A DNA stretch of 64,000 bases from the NCBI GenBank assembly GCA_963816775.1, contig CAWFLX010000053.1, forward strand, positions 19,932-83,931, given 5' to 3'. Position 1 is the first letter of the stretch, and each line of letters begins with the position of its first letter. Source of the stretch: JAFAXD01 sp963816775. Lineage in GTDB: Bacteria; Pseudomonadota; Alphaproteobacteria; Rhizobiales; Xanthobacteraceae. A program made the position numbers and the translations under genes. Positions 51,425 through 60,058 of this stretch are shown here, piece by piece. The notes beneath the pieces are model-generated. The model had not been told where the DNA came from. It worked only from the letters and a program-made list of their open reading frames with translations, and did no database searches.

Positions 51425-52401
51425 GCCATAGGCGTGAGGCCGAGCTTGTCCATCAGCGCGCGGTCGCGATCTTGCGCCGGGTTGGCGGTGGTGAGGAGCT
51501 TCGGCCCGTAGAAGATCGAGTTGGCTCCTGCGAGGAAACACAGCGCCTGGGTTTCCTCGCTCATGTCCTCGCGGCCGGCCGAGAGCCGCACCACCGAAGC
51601 CGGCATGGTGATGCGGGCGACCGCGATAGTGCGCACGAATTCCAAGGGGTCGAGTGAACTCTCTTGGGCAAGCGGCGTGCCCGCAACGCGCACCAACATG
51701 TTGATCGGCACCGACTCGGGATGCTCCGGCAGCCTTGCGAGTGTCGCGATCATGCCGATGCGATCCTCCCGGCTCTCGCCCATGCCGACGATGCCGCCGC
51801 AGCACACGTTGATGCCGGCGGCGCGAACATGCGCGAGCGTATCGAGCCGGTCCTGATAGGTCCGGGTCGTAATGATGTGATCGTAGAATTCCGGCGAGGT
51901 ATCGAGGTTGTGGTTGTAGTAGTCGAGCCCGGCGGTCTTGAGCCGCGCCGCCTGCGGGCCGGTCAGCATCCCGAGCGTGGCGCAGGTCTCGAGCCCGAGC
52001 GCTTTCACGTCCTCCACCATCGCGCAGACGCGGTCGAGATCGCGATCCTTCGGGGCACGCCAAGCGGCCCCCATGCAGAACCGGCTGGCGCCGGACGCCT
52101 TGGCGGCACGCGCGGCATCGACCACCGCAGCGCGGCTCATGAGCTTTTCAGCATCGATACCGGTGTCGTAATGAACGCTCTGCGGGCAATAGGCGCAGTC
52201 TTCCGGGCAGCCGCCGGTCTTGATCGAGAGCAGCGTTGAGATCTGCACCTCGCGCGGATCGAAGTTCTCGCGATGAATGCTCTGGGCACGGAACAGCAGC
52301 TCGGGGAACGGCAGCGCGAACAGCGCGCGTACGTCGGCGCGGGTCCAGTCGTGACGAACGGCGGAATTTTTGTTGGTCAGGTTCGCGGTGCGGTCGTCCA
52401 T
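51421..52401 (-). CDS. bioB: Biotin synthase
   Basis: A 326-residue radical-SAM enzyme. The [4Fe-4S] motif GGCPEDCAYCPQSVHY places Cys65, Cys69 and Cys72 on the SAM cluster. ASRFCMGAAWRAPKDRDLD and LETCATLGMLTGPQAARLK follow, then GLDYYNHNLDTSPEFYDHII with Asn and the conserved Cys for the sacrificial [2Fe-2S] cluster nearby, and NICCGGIVGMGES. It inserts sulfur into dethiobiotin, the last step of biotin synthesis. It stands alone here; no other bio genes lie in the window. It is convergent with and touches the second DUF190 gene. Confidence 0.95.
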   Translation of the reverse strand: MDDRTANLTNKNSAVRHDWTRADVRALFALPFPELLFRAQSIHRENFDPREVQISTLLSIKTGGCPEDCAYCPQSVHYDTGIDAEKLMSRAAVVDAARAAKASGASRFCMGAAWRAPKDRDLDRVCAMVEDVKALGLETCATLGMLTGPQAARLKTAGLDYYNHNLDTSPEFYDHIITTRTYQDRLDTLAHVRAAGINVCCGGIVGMGESREDRIGMIATLARLPEHPESVPINMLVRVAGTPLAQESSLDPLEFVRTIAVARITMPASVVRLSAGREDMSEETQALCFLAGANSIFYGPKLLTTANPAQDRDRALMDKLGLTPMA

Positions 52402-52459
52402 GGTGTCACGATGGCTGTGCTACGAGGCAAAAGCAAGCCGCCACCGCGACCGGGCTCAA

Positions 52460-55252
52460 TCACTCGGCCGCGACCCTGGCCCCCGCTCCGGCCGGTTCAA
52501 CCCGCGCGGCGCAATACTTGAATTCCGGAATCTTGCCGAATGGATCGAGCGCCGGATTGGTCAGCAGGTTCGCGGCCGCCTCCACGAACGCGAACGGGAT
52601 GAACACAACGCCGTCGGGCACCGCGTCGTCTTGGCGCGCGACAAGCTCAATGGTTCCGCGTCGGGTGGTGACGCGAACCATATCACCAGGGGCCATTCCG
52701 AGTTTCTCGATCTGATTGCGCGACAGTGACGCCACGGCGCCGGGCTCGAGATCGTCGAGCACGCTGGCGCGCCGGGTCATGGCCCCGGTGTGCCAATGCT
52801 CGAGCTGGCGGCCGGTGGTGAGGATGAACGGGTACTCCGCGTCGGGCCGTTCGTCGGGCGGTGTGAGCTTCGCCGCCACCAGCTTGCCGAGCCTGCCGGG
52901 ACGCGGAAAACCGTCGGAGAACACGACGTCGTGGCCGGGCTGATCGGGCGCGTCGGACGGATAGGTCACCGAGCTTTCGCGCTCGATCCGCTCCCACGAG
53001 ATGTTGTCAAGCGACGGCATCAGCGATGCCATCTCGGTGTAGAGCTCGCGCGGATGCGTGTAGGTCCAGGGCATGCCCATGCGCTTGGCGATGTCGAGCG
53101 TGATCAACCAGTCCGGCCTGGCTTCGCCCGGCAGCGGCAGCGCCTGGCGCCCCATCTGGACCTGGCGATTGGTGTTGGTGACGGTGCCGTCCTTCTCCGG
53201 CCAAGCCGAGGCAGGCAGGATCACGTCCGCAAAGGAGGCGGTCTCGGTCAGGAAGATGTCCTGCACCACCAGATGTTTCAAATGCGCCAGCGCATGGCGC
53301 ACGTGATTGAGGTCGGGGTCGGACATCGCAGGATTTTCACCCATGATGTACATGCCCTTGATCACGCCGGCGTGGACCGCGTTCATGATCTCGACGACGG
53401 TGAGGCCCTTCTTGGGATCGAGCGTCGTGCCCCAGGCCGCCTCCACCTTGGCGCGGATGTCACGATCCTCGACCGACTTGTAGTCGGGGAAGAACATCGG
53501 GATGAGGCCGGCGTCGGACGCGCCCTGCACATTGTTCTGCCCGCGCAGCGGATGCAGTCCGGTCCCCGGACGGCCGACCTGGCCGGTAATCAGCGCGAGC
53601 GCGATCAGGCAGCGCGCGTTGTCGGTGCCGTGGGTATGCTGGGAAATGCCCATGCCCCAGAATATGATCGCCGATTTGGCGCGCGCATATTTGCGCGCGA
53701 CAGTGCGCAGCACGTCCGCCTCAAGGCCGCAGATCGGCGCCATCTCCTCGGGCGTGAAGTCCTTGACGTTCTCAGCGAGGGACGCGAAGCCCTCGGTGTA
53801 GGTCTGCACGTATTGCTGATCGTAGAGCTTCTCGGTCACGATCACGTTGAGCATGGCGTTGAGCACCGCCACGTCGGTGCCGTTCTTGAACTGCAGCATA
53901 TGGGTGGCGTGGCGCTTGAGCGCCTGGCCGCGTGGGTCCATGACGACCAGCGTGGCGCCGCGCTTCGCCGCCTGCTTGAAGAAGGTGGCGGCCACGGGGT
54001 GATTTTCGGTCGGGTTGGCGCCGATGACGATGATGACTTCGGAATTCATGCACTCGTTGAAGGTCGCCGTCACCGCCGCGGAGCCGATGCCATCCATCAA
54101 TGCGGCGACGGACGACGCGTGGCACAGCCGGGTGCAGTGGTCGACGTTGTTGGTGCCGAAGCCGGCGCGCACCAGTTTCTGAAACAGGTAGGCCTCTTCG
54201 TTGGACGCCTTGGCCGAGCCGAAGCCGGCGAGCGCTTGCGGACCGTGATTGTCGCGAATGTCCTTGAGACCTTTAGCGGCGAGGTCCAGCGCTTCGTCCC
54301 AAGTCGCCTTGCGAAAGTGCGTCCACGGATTGGCCGGATCGACGATGTCGTCCGCGTGCTTGGCCACCCCATCCTTGCGGATGAGCGGATGTAGCAGCCG
54401 GTCCTTGTGGCTTACATAGTCGAAGCCGAAGCGGCCCTTCACGCACAGCCGGTTCTCGTTCGCCGGTCCGTTGGTGCCGGTTACGTACGACAGCTTGTCG
54501 TCCTTGATGTGATAGGTGAGCAGGCAGCCGACGCCGCAATAGGGGCACACGCTGTCGATCGTGCGGTCGGCCGCCCCGGTGAAGATATTGTTGGCATCGA
54601 CCAAGGTCGCCGGCATCAGGGCGCCAGTTGGGCATGCCTGCACGCACTCGCCGCAGGCGACGCAAGTCGAGTGGCCCATCGGGTCGTCGAAGTCGAACAC
54701 GATCTTTTCGTGATGGCCGCGACCGGCCATACCGATGACGTCGTTGACCTGCACCTCACGGCACGCGCGGACGCACAGGTTGCAGTGGATGCAGGCATCG
54801 AGATTGACCGCCATGGCCGGATGGCTGCGGTCAGGCTGCGGCCGTGCCGCGCGCGGGAACCGGCTCGCGTCGACCTGCGTGCGCGCCGCCATCGCCCAAA
54901 ACTCAGATCCCGGATCGTGCGTTGCGGCGCGGGCGGGCTGGTCGGCCACCAGGAGCTCGACCACCATGCGGCGCGCGGTCTTGGCGCGATCGGTTTGGGT
55001 CTTGACCTTCATCCCCGGCGTCGGGGTGCGGATGCAGCTCGCAGCAAGCACGCGCTCGCCCTCGATCTCTACCATACAGACGCGGCAGTTGCCGTCGGGG
55101 CGGTAACCGGGCTTGGGTGCGTAGCAGAGGCGCGGCAACTCGATGCCTTGGCGGCCCGCGACCTGGAAGATGGTCTCGCCCGGTCGTGCCTCGACTTCCT
55201 GGTCATCGAGGATGAACTTGACCGCCTCGCCTTGTCCGTTCGCTTTGCTCAT
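52460..55252 (-). CDS. fdsA: NAD-dependent formate dehydrogenase, catalytic alpha subunit
   Basis: A 930-residue molybdenum/tungsten enzyme. The N-terminal [2Fe-2S] domain uses Cys43, 56, 59 and 73. A double ferredoxin follows (Cys154/157/160/164 and Cys197/200/203/207). The molybdopterin part starts with SVCPYCGVGCLLTYH near residue 235 and ends with a C-terminal bis-MGD domain (FGKIPEFKYCAARVEP). The catalytic position in VDHCTRLCHASS is Cys, not selenocysteine. It oxidises formate to CO2 and passes electrons through the clusters to the FdsB-like partner encoded next. The ATG at 55252 is chosen since the ferredoxin domain begins there. Confidence 0.92.
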   Translation of the reverse strand: MSKANGQGEAVKFILDDQEVEARPGETIFQVAGRQGIELPRLCYAPKPGYRPDGNCRVCMVEIEGERVLAASCIRTPTPGMKVKTQTDRAKTARRMVVELLVADQPARAATHDPGSEFWAMAARTQVDASRFPRAARPQPDRSHPAMAVNLDACIHCNLCVRACREVQVNDVIGMAGRGHHEKIVFDFDDPMGHSTCVACGECVQACPTGALMPATLVDANNIFTGAADRTIDSVCPYCGVGCLLTYHIKDDKLSYVTGTNGPANENRLCVKGRFGFDYVSHKDRLLHPLIRKDGVAKHADDIVDPANPWTHFRKATWDEALDLAAKGLKDIRDNHGPQALAGFGSAKASNEEAYLFQKLVRAGFGTNNVDHCTRLCHASSVAALMDGIGSAAVTATFNECMNSEVIIVIGANPTENHPVAATFFKQAAKRGATLVVMDPRGQALKRHATHMLQFKNGTDVAVLNAMLNVIVTEKLYDQQYVQTYTEGFASLAENVKDFTPEEMAPICGLEADVLRTVARKYARAKSAIIFWGMGISQHTHGTDNARCLIALALITGQVGRPGTGLHPLRGQNNVQGASDAGLIPMFFPDYKSVEDRDIRAKVEAAWGTTLDPKKGLTVVEIMNAVHAGVIKGMYIMGENPAMSDPDLNHVRHALAHLKHLVVQDIFLTETASFADVILPASAWPEKDGTVTNTNRQVQMGRQALPLPGEARPDWLITLDIAKRMGMPWTYTHPRELYTEMASLMPSLDNISWERIERESSVTYPSDAPDQPGHDVVFSDGFPRPGRLGKLVAAKLTPPDERPDAEYPFILTTGRQLEHWHTGAMTRRASVLDDLEPGAVASLSRNQIEKLGMAPGDMVRVTTRRGTIELVARQDDAVPDGVVFIPFAFVEAAANLLTNPALDPFGKIPEFKYCAARVEPAGAGARVAAE

Positions 55253-55282
55253 CGCGTCAATTCCGTTCGAACGCCATTTGTC

Positions 55283-55408
55283 GGCCCTCGTCCTGAGGAG
55301 GCCGCGCCTTGCGCGGCCGTCTCGAAGGACGGCCAAGAACGAGAGCAGTTCCCTCTGGCCATCCTTCGAGACGCCGACCTTCGGTCGGCTCCTTAGGATG
55401 AGGTCTGA
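55283..55408. repeat. Inverted pair of Rhizobiales-type palindromic repeats
   Basis: Two units of the same family as 4830-4974. The left unit (55283-55334) runs CCTCGTCCTGAGGAGGCC to CTCGAAGGACGGCC; the right unit (55353-55408) runs GGCCATCCTTCGAGACGCC to CTCCTTAGGATGAGG. They occupy the gap between the two formate dehydrogenase genes and could separate their expression by acting as an mRNA hairpin. Confidence 0.75.
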
Positions 55409-55423
55409 GGGTGTTCGCTCTCA

Positions 55424-57115
55424 TCACCATTCTCGCAAAGGCTGTGCCAAATCGTCACGAAAATACTTGAACACGCTGGTCAGCGGGTTGGGAGCGGCCT
55501 GACCGAGACCGCAGATCGAAGCATCCCGCATGGCGTCGGACAGCTCGTTCAGCAATGTCTCATCCCAGGGGCCGCCCGCCATCAGTTTCACGGCCTTCTC
55601 GGTTCCGACCCGGCAGGGCGTGCATTGCCCGCAGCTCTCGTCCTCGAAGAACTTCATCAGATTCAACGCCACGGCTTTCATATCGTCCTTGTCCGACAGG
55701 ATCACAACCGCGTGCGAGCCGACGAAGCAGCCGTATTTCTCAAGCGTGCCGAAATCGAGCGGCAGATCCCCCATGCTGGCCGGCAGGATTCCACCCGACG
55801 CACCCCCGGGCAGGTAGGCCTTGAAGGCATGGCCCGGGGCCATCCCGCCGCAATATTCATCGATCAGCTCGCGCACCGTGATGCCGGCCGGGGCGAGCTT
55901 GACCCCGGGATCGCGCACGCGGCCGGAGACCGAGAAGCTGCGCAGCCCCTTGCGCTCATGTCGGCCGTGTGACGTGAACCACGCGGCGCCTTTTTCGACG
56001 ATGTCGCGCACCCAATAAAGCGTCTCGACGTTCTGCTCGAGCGTCGGGCGGCCGAACAAACCGACCTGCGCCACGTAGGGCGGGCGGTGGCGTGGCAGCC
56101 CGCGTTTGCCTTCGATCAATTCGATCATCGCGGATTCTTCGCCGCAGATGTAGGACCCGGCACCCCGGCGCAGATACACGTTGGAGAGGCGCGTCAGGCC
56201 GGCCTTCTCGACCTTGGCGATCTCGTCGAGCAGCATCAGCCGGACTTCGGGATATTCATCGCGCAGATAGAAATAGACCTCGTGCGCCTCGACCACCCAG
56301 GCGGCGATCAGCATGCCTTCGAGGAAGCGGTGCGGATCGCGCTCCAAATAGTAGCGGTCCTTGAAGGTGCCGACCTCGCCCTCATCGCCGTTGACGGCCA
56401 TCAGCCGCGGGGCTGGCTCGGCGCGCACCAGCGACCATTTGCGGCCGGTCGGAAATCCCGCACCGCCGAGCCCGCGCAGCCCGGCATCGCTCACGGCCTT
56501 GACGATGTCGTCGCGCGTGCGGCGGCCGTCGAGGCACGCCTGCAACAATTGGTAGCCGCCATCGGCCCGATAGGCAGCGAAATCCTTCGCGCCAGGCCAG
56601 GGGTGCGCGTGCGTGTCGGCTTTGACCGCCGTCGCCACCTTGTCCGGTGTCGCGGCGATCACCTGCACGTGGCCGACCGCGCAGACTGGCGCACGATCGC
56701 AAGCACCCATGCAGGGCGCGCGCAGCACACGAACGCCTGATCCGAGCTTGCCCGGAAGGTCAGTGAGGAGTTTTTCCGCGCCCGCCATTGCGCAGGACAG
56801 GTTCTCGCACACGCGCACCGTGACCGGTGGCGGAGGCGGCCCCTCCTTCACGACGTCGAAATGCGCGTAGAAGGTCGCAACCTCGTAAACTTCGGCGAGC
56901 GCGAGCTTCATCTCCTCCGCAAGCGCGGCGAGATGCGCGGCCGAGAGATAACCGTAACGGTCCTGGATCAGATGCAGGTGCTCGATCAGAAGATCGCGCT
57001 GGCGCGAGCGGTCGCCGAGCAGAGCCTGCACCTCCGCGAGTGCGCGCGGATCGACTTGCCGGCCTTTCGGTGTTTTGGGAGGTCTGCGTCGCCCGCTCGC
57101 GGGTTGGTCGTTCAT
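55424..57115 (-). CDS. fdsB: Formate dehydrogenase NADH-forming subunit, NuoE-NuoF (FdsG-FdsB) fusion
   Basis: A 563-residue fusion. Residues ~20-170 are the NuoE/FdsG [2Fe-2S] domain with CENLSCAMAG and APCMGACDRAP supplying the four Cys. Residues ~190-555 are NuoF/FdsB: the FMN site GLRGLGGAGFPTGRKWSLV, the NAD site region GAGSYICGEESAMIELIEG, and the [4Fe-4S] motif ESCGQCTPCRVGTEKAVKL plus a distal Cys. Electrons from the alpha subunit reduce NAD+ here. Ralstonia-type enzymes keep these as two proteins; the fused form is common in alphaproteobacteria. The start (ATG 57115) is uncertain; a GTG seven codons upstream is possible. Confidence 0.9.
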   Translation of the reverse strand: MNDQPASGRRRPPKTPKGRQVDPRALAEVQALLGDRSRQRDLLIEHLHLIQDRYGYLSAAHLAALAEEMKLALAEVYEVATFYAHFDVVKEGPPPPPVTVRVCENLSCAMAGAEKLLTDLPGKLGSGVRVLRAPCMGACDRAPVCAVGHVQVIAATPDKVATAVKADTHAHPWPGAKDFAAYRADGGYQLLQACLDGRRTRDDIVKAVSDAGLRGLGGAGFPTGRKWSLVRAEPAPRLMAVNGDEGEVGTFKDRYYLERDPHRFLEGMLIAAWVVEAHEVYFYLRDEYPEVRLMLLDEIAKVEKAGLTRLSNVYLRRGAGSYICGEESAMIELIEGKRGLPRHRPPYVAQVGLFGRPTLEQNVETLYWVRDIVEKGAAWFTSHGRHERKGLRSFSVSGRVRDPGVKLAPAGITVRELIDEYCGGMAPGHAFKAYLPGGASGGILPASMGDLPLDFGTLEKYGCFVGSHAVVILSDKDDMKAVALNLMKFFEDESCGQCTPCRVGTEKAVKLMAGGPWDETLLNELSDAMRDASICGLGQAAPNPLTSVFKYFRDDLAQPLREW

Positions 57116-57181
57116 GGTAATCGTTGCTTTACTCACAGCAAGATGACTTTCTTCGAATCGTCATCCCGCTCTATTTGTTGT

Positions 57182-57234
57182 TTGAGCATGTCCTTTTCGC
57201 AAAACGGGTTCCCACTTTTGCGGGACATGCCCTA
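57182..57234. repeat. Palindromic Bradyrhizobium-type intergenic repeat
   Basis: GCATGTCC and GGACATGC form outer arms, CGCAAAA and TTTTGCG inner arms, around CGGGTTCCCA. This matches the short element with GAGCATG ends that is scattered in Bradyrhizobiaceae genomes. It overlaps the stop codon of the formate-THF ligase gene, so may end or protect its transcript. Confidence 0.65.
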
Positions 57235-58929
57235 GAACAGCCCCATGATCTTTCCATCAGGACCGACATCGATAGCGTCGGCGGCGGGAACTCTCGGCAA
57301 GCCGGGCATCGTCATGATCTCACCGCAGATCGCCACCACGAACTCGGCACCGGCGGAGAGCCGTACCTCGCGCACCGGGATCGTGAAATCGACGGGCGCG
57401 CCCTTGAGGTCCGGATTGGTGGAGAAGCTGTATTGGGTCTTGGCGATGCAGACCGGCAGCTTGCCGTAGCCCATCTGTTCGAACGCGGCGAGCTGATCGC
57501 GCACTGGCTTATCGATCGCGATATCCTTGGCGCGGTAGATCTCGCGTGCGATGACGCGGATCTTTTCGACCAGCGGCAGATCGTCGGGATAGAGCAGCTT
57601 GAGGTGGCTCTTCCCGCTCTCGACCACCTTGACCACGGCGCGCGCGACGTCAGCGGCCCCGGCACCGCCCATCGCCCAGTGATCCGCCATCAAGGCCTCG
57701 ACGCCGAGCTTCTTGGCGCCTTCTTTGACGAGCGCGATCTCGGCCTCGGTGTCGGCCGAAAAGCGATTGATCGACACGACTGGAACGATCCCGAATTTTT
57801 GCAGGTTTTCGACATGACGCTGCAGATTGGAGAGCCCTACTTCCAGCGCCTTGAGGTTCTCGGTCTTGAGGTCTTCCTTCTTCACCCCGCCGTGCATCTT
57901 CAGCGCCCGGATGGTCGCAACCACTACGGCACAATCCGGAGCAAGCCCGGTCTTGCGACACTTGATGTCGAGGAATTTCTCGCCGCCGAGATCGGCGCCG
58001 AAGCCGGCTTCGGTCACCACGTAGTCGGCAAGCTTCAACGCGGTGGTGGTGGCCAGCACCGAGTTGCAGCCATGCGCGATATTGGCGAACGGCCCGCCGT
58101 GAATGAATGCCGGCGTGCCCTCCAGCGTCTGCACCAGGTTGGGCGAGAGCGCGTCCTTGAGCAGCACCGCCATGGCGCCGTGCACCTTGAGGTCGCGGGC
58201 GTGCACCGGTTTGCGATCGCGGGTGTAGGCGATGATGATGTTACCGAGTCGCTCCTTCAGATCGTTGAGGTCCTTGGCGAGGCAAAAGATCGCCATCACC
58301 TCGGACGCCACCGTGATGTCGAAGCCGGCTTCGCGTGGGTAGCCGTTGGCGACGCCGCCGAGCGAGCAGACGATCTCGCGCAGCGCGCGATCGTTCATGT
58401 CCATGACGCGGCGCCACGCCACCCGGCGGCTGTCAATGCCGAGTTCGTTACCCCAATAGATGTGGTTGTCGATAACCGCCGATAGCAGATTGTGCGCCGA
58501 CGTGATGGCATGGAAATCGCCGGTGAAATGGAGGTTGATCTCCTCCATCGGCACGACCTGGGCATAGCCGCCGCCGGCAGCGCCTCCCTTCATGCCGAAC
58601 GACGGGCCGAGCGAGGGTTCGCGCAGGCACAGCATTGCCTTCTTACCGATGTGGTTGAGCGCGTCCGTCAGTCCGACCGTCGTGGTCGTCTTGCCTTCGC
58701 CGGCCGGGGTCGGCGTGATGGCGGTGACGAGGATGAGCTTGCCGTTGGGTTTGCTCTTGAGCGATTTGATGTAGTCCATCGACACCTTGGCCTTATAGTG
58801 GCCATAGGGTTCGAGGTTCTCCGGCGCAATGCCGAGTTTCTCGCGCGCGATCTCGAGGATCGGCCGCTTGGCGGCGGCTTGGGCGATCTCAATGTCGGAT
58901 TTCGGGCTGGTATGTTGCGAAGCAGGCAT
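57232..58929 (-). CDS. fhs: Formate-tetrahydrofolate ligase
   Basis: A 565-residue enzyme, the normal size. The P-loop is TAITPTPAGEGKTTTTVGLT at ~69-88, followed by LREPSLGPSFGMKGGAAGGG and HFTGDFHAITSAHNLLSAVI. GTPAFIHGGPFANIAHGCNS near 290 and CRKTGLAPDCAVVVATIRAL near 345 are family hallmarks. It makes 10-formyl-THF from formate, THF and ATP. Set between formate dehydrogenase and the oxalate genes, it diverts formate from oxidation into biosynthesis. It shares strand with both neighbours and is preceded by the formyltransferase-like gene 66 bases upstream. Confidence 0.95.
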   Translation of the reverse strand: MPASQHTSPKSDIEIAQAAAKRPILEIAREKLGIAPENLEPYGHYKAKVSMDYIKSLKSKPNGKLILVTAITPTPAGEGKTTTTVGLTDALNHIGKKAMLCLREPSLGPSFGMKGGAAGGGYAQVVPMEEINLHFTGDFHAITSAHNLLSAVIDNHIYWGNELGIDSRRVAWRRVMDMNDRALREIVCSLGGVANGYPREAGFDITVASEVMAIFCLAKDLNDLKERLGNIIIAYTRDRKPVHARDLKVHGAMAVLLKDALSPNLVQTLEGTPAFIHGGPFANIAHGCNSVLATTTALKLADYVVTEAGFGADLGGEKFLDIKCRKTGLAPDCAVVVATIRALKMHGGVKKEDLKTENLKALEVGLSNLQRHVENLQKFGIVPVVSINRFSADTEAEIALVKEGAKKLGVEALMADHWAMGGAGAADVARAVVKVVESGKSHLKLLYPDDLPLVEKIRVIAREIYRAKDIAIDKPVRDQLAAFEQMGYGKLPVCIAKTQYSFSTNPDLKGAPVDFTIPVREVRLSAGAEFVVAICGEIMTMPGLPRVPAADAIDVGPDGKIMGLF

Positions 58930-58995
58930 TGCGGGTTCCGTGTTCAGACTGTTTGATTGGGCCGGGTGCGTTCCAACAAGTTCGGTTCTATCTAA

Positions 58996-59925
58996 TTAAC
59001 TCAGTCGCGTGCCGACCAGCAGCTTGGCGGCGACCGCGAACTCCCCGGCTGACGTCTTCGGTCCGTCCGCGGGTTTCACGCGCAGGACCTTCATGCGTCC
59101 ATCGGCACAAGCCACGACAAATCCGTCCGCGTCAACAGCAACAATCTCGCCCATCTTCCCACCGATGCCCTTGGGATCGTGGGCAGGAAAAGGCCTCGAC
59201 TCGAACACCTGGAGCTTGGCCCCGTTGAGGGTGGTCCATGCGCCGGGAGCCGGATTGCACCCGCGAATCAGGTTGTGGATCTGGCCCAAGGGCTTTGCCC
59301 AATCGATGTGGGCATTCTCGGCGGCACACCAGCCTTCGTAGGTCGCCTTGCTGTGATCCTGCGGCGTGCGCGGCGCCTTGCCGGCCTTTACCAGGTCAAC
59401 CGCCTCCAGCATCGCGTCGATCCCCATGGGGAACAGGCGGTCGAAATAAACCGAACCGAGCGAGTCGTCGGGGCCGATCGGGGTCTTCTTTTGCAACAGG
59501 ACGGCGCCGGTATCGAGACCGTTGTCCGGCCAGAAGATCGACAACCCGGTCTCGGTCTCACCCTTGATGATCGGCCAGTTGATCGAGCTCGGCCCACGAA
59601 ATTTGGGCAGCAGCGAGGGGTGATATTGGATCGACCCGTGGGTCGGACTGTTCAGGAACTCTTCGGGCACGAACAACGTGACGAACGCCATCACCTGCAG
59701 GTCCGGCTTGAGCGCGCGAAATTCCTCCCACACCTCCGGCTTGCGATAGGAGGCCGGCTGATAGAGCGGCAGCTTCGCCGCGAGCGCAGCTTCCTTCATG
59801 GGATCGGCCTTCTGGCCGGGCTTCTCGGGAGCAACATAAACCGCGACCACGTTCTCACCGCGCTTGAGCAGCGCCTCAAGCACCGCCTTGCCGAACGCCT
59901 GCTGGCCGTGGACCACGATACGCAT
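58996..59925 (-). CDS. Formyltransferase-family protein (Fmt / 10-formyl-THF hydrolase-like)
   Basis: A 309-residue two-domain protein. The N-terminal Rossmann-like formyltransferase domain (RIVVHGQQAFGKAVLEALL) contains the folate-site stretch SIQYHPSLLPKFRGPSSINW near residue 98 with catalytic Asn/His positions and NGLDTGAVLLQKKTP with catalytic Asp. A C-terminal Fmt-like barrel begins near 205 (LIRGCNPAPGAWTTLNGAKL). It resembles the hydrolase part of 10-formyl-THF dehydrogenase more than true methionyl-tRNA formyltransferase. Beside the formate-THF ligase and formyl-CoA transferase, it may hydrolyse or transfer the formyl group and so balance C1 flow from oxalate. Confidence 0.82.
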   Translation of the reverse strand: MRIVVHGQQAFGKAVLEALLKRGENVVAVYVAPEKPGQKADPMKEAALAAKLPLYQPASYRKPEVWEEFRALKPDLQVMAFVTLFVPEEFLNSPTHGSIQYHPSLLPKFRGPSSINWPIIKGETETGLSIFWPDNGLDTGAVLLQKKTPIGPDDSLGSVYFDRLFPMGIDAMLEAVDLVKAGKAPRTPQDHSKATYEGWCAAENAHIDWAKPLGQIHNLIRGCNPAPGAWTTLNGAKLQVFESRPFPAHDPKGIGGKMGEIVAVDADGFVVACADGRMKVLRVKPADGPKTSAGEFAVAAKLLVGTRLS

Positions 59926-59948
59926 GTGACCTTCCTCGATCTCCTAAC

Positions 59949-60034
59949 TCGTCATGCCCCGCGAAGGCGGGGCACCCAGTCATCACCGGGCGCTCCGTTG
60001 AGTACTGGATCGCCCGCTTTCGCGGGCGATGACC
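59949..60034. repeat. Rhizobiales-type intergenic palindromic repeat (CGTCATGCC family)
   Basis: CGTCATGCCCCGCGAAGGCG at the left end and TCGCGGGCGATGAC at the right end frame two small hairpins: GCCCCGCGAAGGCGGGGC and TCGCCCGCTTTCGCGGGCGA. This repeat family is abundant in Rhizobiales. It sits between the formyl-CoA transferase and formyltransferase-like genes and may act as a processing or termination site. Confidence 0.7.
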
Positions 60035-60058
60035 TCCTCGTCGGCGGCGCCCTTGACG

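Noticed and set aside
52790..54394. A 534-codon open frame on the plus strand
   Set aside because: It is antisense to the formate dehydrogenase alpha subunit; no recognisable motif.
57124..58485. A 453-codon open frame on the plus strand
   Set aside because: It is antisense to formate-THF ligase, whose family motifs are unmistakable on the other strand.
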